Assembly: GCA_947172415.1 (NCBI GenBank)
Contig: OX359192.1
Span: 4,962,501 to 5,026,500 of the forward strand
Direction of reading: 5' to 3'
DNA from: Chondrosia reniformis
Lineage: Eukaryota > Porifera > Demospongiae > Chondrillida > Chondrillidae
DNA: 64,000 bases
Shown: in pieces, positions 45,795 to 54,386 of the stretch
How the letters are laid out: every line of letters starts with the position of its first letter
Position numbering within the stretch: the first letter of the stretch is position 1
Notes under the pieces: generated by a model
Seen by the model: only the letters and a program-made list of their open reading frames with translations
Database searches by the model: none
What the model was told of the DNA's origin: nothing
Position numbers and translations under genes: made by a program

Positions 45795-48671
45795 ATGGCT
45801 TCTCAAGAAGCACCTGCGTCTCAGCGTTATATACGACGAGGATACGAAGGTCAATTACTCTGTACCTTAAACACGCCTTGTGCCAATAACGCGTCATTAT
45901 TTACAGACTAACAGAGTTCTCTCTTTGCTATCATGCAGATGCTACCGCTTGGTTGGAACACGCAGCGGATCATTTCTCCTCGCATCAACCATCCCTTCAA
46001 ACCATCCTACAGGATTGTAGCCAAGCTAGGCAATGCGTATCAATGTTGTCTAATATCGAAACAAACAATATTAGATTGGTAAGGTAGCGTAATAATTATC
46101 ACTCCAATATGAAGCCTTTCCATGATTCCTATATAGCTGTTGCTCTTACCCGTATGACTATTTCTTTCTCTTCCTCCCACTCGCGTAATACATCAGCATG
46201 CGTTGAACCAGTTGGCCGGAATGCTAGACAACCAAGTGCAGCTGCTGCAGGGTACCTCTTCCTGCTGTACCACGGGCAGGGAGTCACCCTTGAACAGCAG
46301 CCAGCAAGACCCTAAAGGCAGTTCCAGTGATCTAGAGCTTGATGATAGGAGCAAAAGGTCCATGTAGTAACTGCCTATACTGTTAGAGATATATGCATAC
46401 ATCTGAAAGAAAATCAGTAAAAAATGGAAAAAAACTTTTGCTATATAGCTATAATGTAGCAGAAAATACTACTTATACAGAATGCTTTATAGACATGCCA
46501 TTAGCTGTGTGCAATTGTCTGGTTGATTGCAAACTGTTTGTTACATTGTTCTGCAGTCGTAAAGCTGCCATCATGGACACTATTATGCAGAAAAGTGGAA
46601 TAACTTTCAAAGATGTAGCTGGACTAACAGAGGCAAAACAGGCTCTTCGAGAAGCCATCATACTCCCGACTCAGTATCCCCACCTATTTACAGGTCTGCA
46701 TGTCCAACTCTTTGCGTGCAATTGTATACCATCCCTTAGACCCCACAACATTTCAACTGCTTGCATGCTTTATAGGTGGAAGGAAACCATGGCGACGCAT
46801 TTTGCTCTATGGGCCACCGGGTACTGGTAAAACTAGGCTGGCACAAGCTGTAAGTGGAGAGATCAGATCAAGCTTCTACTGTGTCTCTAGCTCAGACCTT
46901 CTATCCAGTTGGGTGGGAGAAAGTGAAAAGTAAGCATACAATTGGTGTAATGGTTAGGTAGAAAAGGATGCATGGAGTAGAATATGCTGAAAAAGTGGTG
47001 TGATTTTTTCTTTTTTTGCTGTATTTTTTCAAGAATCATTAAAGAGTTATTCTCTCATGCAAGACAAAGTGCAGGAACCTCTGTTAGTTAGTATTCCATT
47101 ATGTGAAAGTCACTTTGGTACTTGGCATATACATCATATATACAGGTTGTCTTTATTGATGAAGTGGACTGTGTATGCAGGCAGAGATCATCTAGAGAAG
47201 AAGAACACACTAGAAGGATTAAAACGGAGCTACTAAGACAAATGGAAGGTGACTATGGTTATCATAGCATGTTCTCGTTCCTATATCCAACTTTCTCCTC
47301 AACTTAACTCAGGTGCTGATTCTCAGAGTGGCGGCAATAGCAGTGAAATGTTCCTATTGTGTGCCACTAATTGCCCCTGGGAATTAGACAGTGCTTTCAT
47401 TAGAAGATTTCAAAAGCGAATATATATACCTTTGCCATCCAGGTACATTGACATCTGTGTATTATGAAAACTGAAAATATTATGTTCATTTGCTGATGCC
47501 AAGTTGGACTGTAAAATTTACACATTAATTCTTGTATATACTTTTATTTGAAAAGTGAAGTCACTGGAATTACCACTAACTGTATATAGCCAAGTGACCA
47601 AAGTGTTATCTTGTTTGGGGGACCAAATTCAAATGGCAATCAATGATCTCTCAGTCATCAACAGCATCATTATAATCAGTATTGTCCTTCTTGGATGACT
47701 TTTAGGCAGTCAGTGGTTGCCATTTTCAAAGGACTTAAGTCCCCTAGCCAAGATACAACCCAAATACCAGTCTGGTTGGGTGTAACTATTCATTTTGCAT
47801 CATTGCTTTAGTGCATGCAGACCCAGTACAATTAACTTACTTCAATACTCTTATATTTCTTTAGGGAAGTTAGGCTGTCACTGCTGAAGCTTCATCTGTC
47901 CACAGTTCCAGTTTTACTTTCAGAAATGGAATGGGAATTGCTTGCTGGCAAAACAGAAGGTTATTCTGGTAGTGATTTGGCAACATTCTGTGCTGAAGCT
48001 AGCATGGTTCCCATGAGAGAGATGGAGAAGTCTACACACTGGAAGATTCAAGGTTAGATCATTTCAAGAACAAACAGACACTATTTTATCCTATAGAAGC
48101 TAGGCAATCCTAAATATGAATTATGGCCACTCTAAAAATATACGTATGTATCTATATATAAGTGATGCAGTGATATACTGCATACAATGAATAATCATTT
48201 TTCAACCAGATTATATACATATACATAACATGTACTGTTTAGGTGGCCAGTATTACATTCCTTGCTCACCAACTGACGAGAATGGAAAAGTCATAAAGTT
48301 CACAGATTTACCACCAAATCAAGTATGCATGTCTGACCTAGCTAGATCCTCTCCATATCCTACAGTCTGATACAGGTAGACCCTCTATATATCCTACGGT
48401 CTGATACAGGTAGACCCTCTTACATATATGTGAACCATATATCCTATGGTCTGATACAGGTAGACCCTCTTACGTATATGTGAACCATATATCCTACGGT
48501 CTGATACAGGTAGACCCTCTTACATATGTAAGCCATATTCTACAGGTATTGACTCGGAAAGTTATATTAGAAGATTGCCTCAAGTCCCTGCAACACAACC
48601 ACTGTACTGTGAGTCCCTCCGAGGTGGCCAAGTTTGAAGAATACACCAGACAGTCCGGACAAAATGGATGA
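45795..48671 (+). CDS. VPS4: VPS4-like AAA ATPase, complete
   Basis: Eleven exons, all phase-consistent: 45795-45849, 45939-46078, 46197-46357, 46557-46693, 46776-46929, 47034-47082, 47146-47248, 47313-47442, 47865-48052, 48243-48322 and 48546-48671, giving 440 residues, the usual VPS4 length. VPS4 disassembles ESCRT-III filaments on endosomal and other membranes. Seen: [20 protein letters not shown], Walker A GPPGTGKT (177-184), pore loop SSWVGESEK, Walker B VVFIDEVD (233-240), [13 protein letters not shown] with two arginine fingers (297-298), [14 protein letters not shown]. The C-terminal VPS4 beta domain ([20 protein letters not shown]) and helix ([17 protein letters not shown]) separate it from katanin and spastin. 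The N-terminal 110 residues are helical but not a recognisable MIT domain, so it may be a divergent paralogue. Confidence 0.88.
48355..48545 (+). repeat. Minisatellite in last VPS4-like intron
   Basis: Four to five units of ATATCCTA(C/T)GGTCTGATAC plus AGGTAGACCCTCTTAC, the later ones about 56 bases long. Each unit contains CAGGTAGA, which looks like a splice acceptor directly followed by a donor. The true acceptor of the last exon (TTCTACAG at 48545) lies just past the array and resembles its units. Confidence 0.85.
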
Positions 48672-49262
48672 AAACACTTGTATTATATTTATGGATGGAT
48701 ATGCATTATTTCCTGTATAAAGTGTAAAGTTGATTATATATTAGACTGTTAATATATATAGAAACAAATTTTCCTCTGATGTATATACCTGGATCAATAC
48801 TATAGTAATTTGGTATATATGGAACTATATATTTAGTATCTGATTATATATGTGTTATTGCAACAATTTCATCCATTTTCTAAATATTTTATTCATGTTA
48901 ATATTTTCATGCACATCTGCAAAATTCATGAACATCACTTCTGTGTTTGGGCTTGTCATCCCTACTTCAAACTTCATTTTTTGAATGTCTTTATTAACTA
49001 AATATCATCACTAACTTTGCAAGCACAAGGCAGACTAAGAGGAAGCTCAGTGGATAACCTAGATGTTTGTATCAATAAGTGCATGTATATGTAATATTTG
49101 CAGTACAACATTCGAATGCTTTAGAACTTAGTGGCTTTCTATATATTACACTAAATGAAAATTTACAAAAGGACTACAAAAACTACATATGTACATACAA
49201 TTTAAAGAAAACTATAACAGCTACTGTGATGAAGAGCATAGTTATTTCATTTATTTCCCTTT
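48672..49262. other. AT-rich 3' flank with family C fragment
   Basis: Contains a short family C foldback fragment at about 48940-49005 (ACATCACTTCTGTGTTTGGG, CATCCCTACTTCAAACTTCA). Otherwise AT-rich with no clear feature. Confidence 0.45.
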
Positions 49263-49458
49263 TTCTTATCAGAAAGCATATCCTTCAGATTTGGCTGTAA
49301 TGAATAATCGTGAGCCACTACAACCTCCTTACGCAGTGGGCATCTTTCAAAGTGTGACTGAATGGTTTTCTTTTGTGGATTATATAGCCACTGCGGAGGA
49401 AAACAACTGGTTCTTGAGTAATACCAAATCTACATATTTAAAGAATTACCAAGAATGA
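49263..49458 (+). CDS. Possible isolated terminal exon
   Basis: After the acceptor-like CTTATCAG, 61 residues run to a stop: KAYPSDLAVMNNREPLQPPY, then AVGIFQSVTEWFSFVDYIAT and a tail ending KNYQE. Composition looks protein-like and unlike the surrounding AT-rich DNA. I cannot connect it to an upstream exon. It could be a late exon of an uncharted gene or of transposon origin, as the CG-rich TIR element begins 45 bases later. Confidence 0.3.
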
Positions 49459-49502
49459 AATAACAAGAATTGAACCAATATCATGGTGGTACTCCATATA
49501 CT

Positions 49503-50210
49503 GTACTGATTGAAAGTAATGTGAGAGTCCCCGCGAGGGTCTCCCACCCACTCGAGAGGCCTCGAGAGGCCTCGCGAGCGCTCGCAGCACGTTATCACCT
49601 CGCAGGGTGTATAAACGCTTTAAATCGTTCGCTACTACGTGTTAAAATAGGCATTTAGTCGTTAGATGTTATTCTGAAACGTTATGGCAGCGAAAAATTT
49701 AATCTCCGTGGAGTGGCTCGAGTCGTGCGACCAAGGAAACATCAATAAAGTGAATATAAAACACGTAGTATAGAGACTGGTGTGGAAGATATTCCAGTGG
49801 GGTAATCGTCAAAGTGAAATTTGGCAACAAAATTTACAGTGCTAAAGTTTTAGACTTGCTTTCGTGGAAGCCTGGCAAGAGGAAAAGCAGGAAGAGGCCT
49901 GGAAAAGAGAATGTAAGTTTTCTTGAAATTTAAATAAGGGGTAAGCCTTTAGTAATAATTAATAATAGTAATAATTGTCGAACGTATGGATTTAAACAAC
50001 GAGGCATTCTTCGAGAGCAAAGAGAGAGATTATTTTTTAGATCACACTAACGAAAACTAATAATATTTCACGCCTTATCGATAAAGAAGTGTGCTAACGA
50101 GATGCCTTATCGATATAGAAACGTGCTAACGAGATGCGAGCGCTTGCGAGGCCTCTCGAGGCCTCGAGTGTGCTTGCGAGGGACACGCTTATTACTTTCA
50201 ATCAGCACTG
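49503..50210 (+). mobile_element. CG-rich TIR element with gene fragment
   Basis: Imperfect terminal inverted repeats of about 75-85 bases: GTACTGATTGAAAGTAATGT at the left, complemented by ATTACTTTCAATCAGCAC at the right. Both are rich in CTCGAG and GAGGCCTCG, unlike anything else nearby. Inside, ATG at 49684 opens MAAKNLISVEWLESCDQGNI to a stop. In another frame VGVIVKVKFGNKIYSAKVLD and KRKSRKRPGKEN end at a GTAAG donor near 49914. The pattern resembles first exons of proteins encoded by TIR elements in other early animals, here frameshifted. Confidence 0.6.
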
Positions 50211-50653
50211 TAAGGGACACATTGGGACAAAAGTTCTGTTCTTTATATAGAGGTCTCCTAATTAGGAGCAATACAAATTGGCTGGAAAATGTTTTCAGGA
50301 AGAATGACTAGAGTTACAATTGCTGTGCTGCGAAATTACTAGAATTTTGTGTTTGATAAGTATTAATGGTTAACTTTCTTCTACTTATAGTTCACCTTTT
50401 CGTCTGAATAGGAAATTCCCTTTGCTACAAAATTTCATGGTGGGTCTGCTTTAAGAAATTTTATAACATTTGCTTAGTATAGGAGGCTTGAAAGTATCCA
50501 ATACAAAATTGGCTTTACTGAGTAACATACTGCTATAACAATTATCTGCTACTCAGATTATATATCCATTATTAGAGTTTTCACCGTGCTTATGTATTTA
50601 TATTGAGGATTATATACATAATTATCAAGGTACATTTTGTTGACCTGTCTTAC

Positions 50654-51823
50654 CCTCTTCTTGCCTTCCCTCCACTTCCAAGGCATGTCGGGTCGTTCAA
50701 GCTTGGTCCATTCAACCTCAACCACCCCCTGGAGTTTAACATTTCTGCAGCAAATATTTCTCAATTTATGGTTTACCCTGGATAAGTGGAACAGAGATAA
50801 AGAGTCTAGCCTTTCTAAAATCATTGCTAGAATTTCATGTGGAAGCTGAGAGATTGGGTCAAGGGATTCATCAGCATAGTAACCATAAGCTTCAAGTTCT
50901 TTCTTTTTCTTAATCTTTTCTGCATAAGGTCCAACTACTGCATCCTCCATTGGCACGCCTGGCATGGAAATGGCTCCCACAGTGAAAGTATGAGAATTGA
51001 CGTCAAACTTCACAGTTGCCTCTCTATGAGTGGCCAAAGTTGGCAGGAAACGCTCAATAGCACAGAGACAGCCATAGGCTCTTAATGGGCAAAGCTGCAC
51101 CAACCAGGAACCATCCAGTGAGGTAATCATAGAATGCCACTTGTAATGATCTTCTGATTCATCCCTCCTCACAACTGCACAGCACCAGAATGTATAGCAT
51201 TTGTGTGAGGCCCTTTGATGGGGAAAATGGTAGCTAGCATACGATACATCCGATGTCTCCACCTTAACTCTCCCTTGTTTGGGCCACACACCCTGAGGAA
51301 GTGACTGGGGGCCATACTTACAGCAAGATGATAGTACCCCCGGGGATATTTCCTGGCTATAGTCTTTATCACCTGCAGCTGGATATTCCGCTCGTATGCA
51401 GGCCAGATCCGCTTCATACAGATGGGAATCATAAAGAGGAGCAGCTGCCTCGCCGTAGTCTGTCATTTGAAGAGGCTGGCGCTTCGGAAAAGAGATACCT
51501 CTTGTCCAGCTACACTTACACACTATAGTACTAGCTGGACAACGCTTGATGTGATTTAAAAGCTCGTATCTCTTTACTTCGCTTACGCAGCCATAGACAG
51601 CGTTGGTACACGGTACTACGCGATGAGAACATACTTCCTGATGATCAACTAACTTGCACTGGTGAAGACAGGCACCACATTCATCAGGACAACTAATGAC
51701 TGGACAGCTTTCAGTCAGTTGGCAGGTACTATCGATACACTTATAACAGTGTACCAAGTGAAATGTTGCTGACTCCGCCATTTTTATGCCTAGTCTGGTG
51801 AACCAGACCGTTATCGCCTCCAT
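50654..51823 (-). CDS. FBXO30: FBXO30/FBXO40-like F-box protein, first exon
   Basis: 390 residues open from ATG 51823 to a GTAAGA donor at 50653. F-box proteins recruit substrates to SCF ubiquitin ligases. The FBXO30/40 family joins an N-terminal TRAF-type zinc finger to a C-terminal F-box. Seen: Cys/His-rich region at residues 22-104 (HCYKCIDSTC, CPDECGACLHQC, RCPASTIVCKCSW), a second conserved segment at 207-262 (RRDESEDHYKWH, WLVQLCPLRAYGC), and the F-box at 323-360 (PISQLPHEILAMILERLDSL, then LFHLSRVNHKLRNIC), followed by VVEVEWTKLERPDMPWKWRE. Vertebrate members are about 700 residues, so this is compact. Reading past the donor gives 31 low-complexity residues to a stop at 50558, so I prefer a further exon encoding the conserved W-x-FS tail, which I could not find. 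Confidence 0.85.
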
Positions 51824-52257
51824 GTTAACTTTAAGGCCGATCGGTGATTTATCATAGATTAATTTTAGACTATCTACTGTATCTATCCATCTACCCTAAT
51901 AACTAAGACATCTGTGTACACATGTATATACACAGCAGTATAATGTTGTTACATACGTATATCTAATGATCCAAAACAACAAGTGCTAAATATTCTGTTC
52001 TCGTTTGACTACTTAGAAAAATGAAAGTAGATCCTCTGGTAGAAAAGGTGTCTCAAAGTGAACTAAACTGAATCTTTACTAGTTTTGAGCGGAAACCTCC
52101 ATCTTTACTTCTCACTGAAATACAAAAAGGAAAGCAAAATTATCACACGATCTCACTCCATGAATCAGAGTAAAAGGATTGTAAAGCAGTGAGGAATTAA
52201 ATTATAGATCAGTGGATACCCAAAGTCAAAAATAGAGAAGAACGTTCTCATCATCAT
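51824..52257. other. Upstream region of the F-box gene
   Basis: AT-rich, no coding. It should contain the F-box gene promoter. The MYDGF gene on the same strand ends about 500 bases further on, beyond the ribozyme element. Confidence 0.4.
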
Positions 52258-52760
52258 TAAACTCTGGATATTATCCCTGCCCATTCATGTCCCCTGAGGA
52301 GCGCAAAGAGCTAATGGGCGGAACCGAAGTTCGCTTGATGGGAACCAGAGTGATGATGATATCGATGCTCTAAGATCAGCTTCAGATCTTAAAGTTCCCA
52401 ATTTTTCCATATTAGTGGTCAACCACACTTTTGGCTGTACCCCTTATCTGGTGATAAGGAAACCACAAGCTTTTTTGCTTCTGGGAGTACTTATTAGCAG
52501 ACTAGCCACTCAAATTTCCATCGTATGCTATACTGATGAGTCCTAATAAGGACGAAACAGCTGTCTATGGCTTGACCATCTTTTTGAGTGGCTAGGGGGA
52601 GACTCTGGTTCCCATCAAGCGAACTTCGGTCCGCCCATTAGCTCATTGTGCTCCTCAGGGGACATGAGTGGGCAGGGGTAATATCCAGAGTTTAATGATG
52701 ATGATATCGATGTTTTAAGATCAGCTTCAGATCTTAAAGTTCCTCAATTTTCCGAGAAGA
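52258..52760 (+). mobile_element. Inverted-repeat element carrying a hammerhead ribozyme
   Basis: Outer arms 52258-52350 and 52602-52694 (AAACTCTGGATATTATCCCT and its near complement, about 92 bases). Just after each arm lies the same direct repeat (GATATCGATG(C/T)T(C/T)TAAGATC, CTTCAGATCTTAAAGTTCC; 52358-52410 and 52705-52757), 347 bases apart. Between them an inner stem CTAGCCACTCAAA/TTTGAGTGGCTAG (52502-52514 and 52583-52595) encloses the ribozyme. No ORF. Small non-autonomous animal elements with hammerheads (retrozymes) are known, but those are tandem arrays, not inverted repeats. Confidence 0.85.
52527..52571 (+). ncRNA. Hammerhead self-cleaving ribozyme
   Basis: All invariant parts are present in order. 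Stem I GCTATA (52527-52532) pairs with TATGGC (52566-52571). Core CTGATGA (52533-52539). Stem II GTCC/GGAC with loop TAATAA (52540-52553). GAAA (52554-52557). A minimal stem III CAG/CTG without loop (52558-52563). Then the cleavage triplet GTC, with cleavage predicted after C52565. The tiny stem III is typical of retroelement-type hammerheads that cleave best as dimers. Flanking complementarity (13 pairs) would extend the fold around stem I. Confidence 0.9.
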
Positions 52761-52766
52761 AAGTTG

Positions 52767-54267
52767 TTAACTGATATGATAAAGATTTCTACGCAATTGT
52801 GAAGAATGAAACTGATTGTCAACTCTTCCAAATTCTTTTGCAGTAATGATTGCTGATACATGAATGTAAAAACTTTCTTGAGCTCCAAAATATACAGTAG
52901 GTACAGTAGCACATTGACAATGCCAGAAAGTCATTACCTCCATCTCTTTCTACAACAAACTCTTCTTCTTGTAGCAATGCCCCATCACTGTCCTATATAA
53001 GGTGAATGTAGTATCATTTAACAACTAAACACTCTGAACTGTTTTCAATCTAGTAGTAAACATTATAGCCAATCCATACTGTATTAATAAATTGGCCACC
53101 AATTAAATTCCTAGCTCAACTAATTCTTTAATAATCACAAGCACTCTAATAATTGAATATGAATGGTGTAGTTCTTGTGTAATACCAAGATAGTATACAG
53201 GTACATAATATGATCTTAAAATAAACCATATACTGTATCTCCAATTGTGTATAGTTCCCGACACCTTCAATCAACCATACACTAACTTACATAGACCTCA
53301 GCTTTGGTGACTTCCTTCCCAAGGATTGAAGCAGTAAACTTCATAAAGTAGAGGTAGGATGTCCTCTGTGGCCTAAAGATAAGACCAAACATGTCATCAC
53401 TTGTACTGTACATACATGCCAAGGATTCGTAAAATATCAACAAGAAGACAAAGACTCCCAGAGGCATTGAAATTTTTAAAAACAGCTGTCTGGCAAAGTG
53501 GAGAAGAAGGAGAAGACTCTTATAACCCCATCCAAAGCTCTCACCAGGTAAAGGCCTTTACTCCAAAATAGATGTAGAATGTTGAAAAATGGTACACTAC
53601 GTTGCATACGTATGTGCTACCTTGAAGGGGGTAGTTCTAGCTAGTTCCATTCATCAAACTGATATGAGTTGATGGATCTCATGTCATCCTGTCTATTTAA
53701 ACCACCATTTGTAGGCCTACAGTAATTATTTCTCATTTTTGCTGATGAAGACCAAGCGTTGAAACTTTCAACCTAATACAATCAGACTAACTCTTCCCCT
53801 AGCAACGTACATTTTTACAGCTTCCGTTTAACCAACCTTTCAATAATGCAAGTATAAACTCCTTTCTCTTTGTTAACTTTAGCTAGAACCATTTCCCATT
53901 CCTTTCATTAAAACAAAATAAAATAAAATTACGTGGCTTGTGAAACTGTTACCATCTGGAACTGACTCCATAACAGTTAACAATACAAAACATACTTCAT
54001 TAGTACCACCTGTTGCTGAATAAGTAAAAACACAGACTGTTCCATCTTCCTACAGACGCGAGAAGTACTGTTATGCCAGGAAGGCGACATCCTATGGTGA
54101 CACGGCATTTGTAGGTGTACACAACTCACAAGAGACGCTTTAGCGTGTGTGAGCTGTCCATTAGGTTTAATTTCAAATGTTTCATGAGTTCCACTGGCTG
54201 ACAGAACTTTACTGACTAAGGAGAAAAGCAACAATGCTACAAAAAAGATCTCTTGACAGGCGGCCAT
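52767..54267 (-). CDS. MYDGF: Myeloid-derived growth factor homologue, complete
   Basis: Six phase-consistent exons: 54130-54267, 53996-54049, 53837-53901, 53297-53372, 52938-52992 and 52767-52876 (stop TAA), 165 residues against about 173 in human. MYDGF is a small secreted or ER-resident protein, a paracrine growth factor in mammals with a less clear role elsewhere. Seen: signal peptide (MAACQEIFFVALLLFSLVSK), ETFEIKPNGQLTHAKASL, DGTVCVFTYSATGGTNE, EWEMVLAK, RPQRTSYLYFMKFTASILGK, LLQEEEFVVERDG and SFYIHVSAIITAKEFG, all colinear with the family. The C-terminus continues to NLYHIS without an evident KDEL-type signal. The last exon is the least certain. It starts head-to-head with the HCN gene. 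Intron 3 carries a family D arm, and the ribozyme element lies directly downstream. Confidence 0.9.
53417..53598 (+). repeat. Family D arm, diverged copy
   Basis: Same order as 18873-19095: CCAAGGATTCGTAAAATATC, AGACAAAGACTCCCAGAGGC, CAGCTGTCTGGCAAAGTGG, ATCCAAAGCTCTCACCAGG, GTAGAATGTTGAAAAATGGTA. Lies in MYDGF intron 3. A further CTGATGA-AGACC..GTTGAAAC sequence at 53744 resembles a decayed hammerhead core. Confidence 0.65.
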
Positions 54268-54386
54268 GTTTGTTGTGGTCGTATACATTTCGTACTCAAT
54301 TTGAACTAAAAGCTGTTTTAATTGGCTGTGTCATTTTGTACCTAGGGATTTACAGATGACAGATAAAGTTGCCATTCTTGCAAAGC
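54268..54386. promoter_or_regulatory. Compact bidirectional promoter (MYDGF/HCN)
   Basis: Only 119 bases separate the two start codons, so the transcripts must start within or overlap this segment. No TATA box is evident in a suitable place. Confidence 0.6.

Noticed and set aside
49263..49458. Last exon of the FBXO30/40-like gene (resemblance FQSVTEWFSF to the family tail)
   Set aside because: It lies on the opposite strand to the F-box exon, so joining would need an inversion. The similarity covers under 20 residues.
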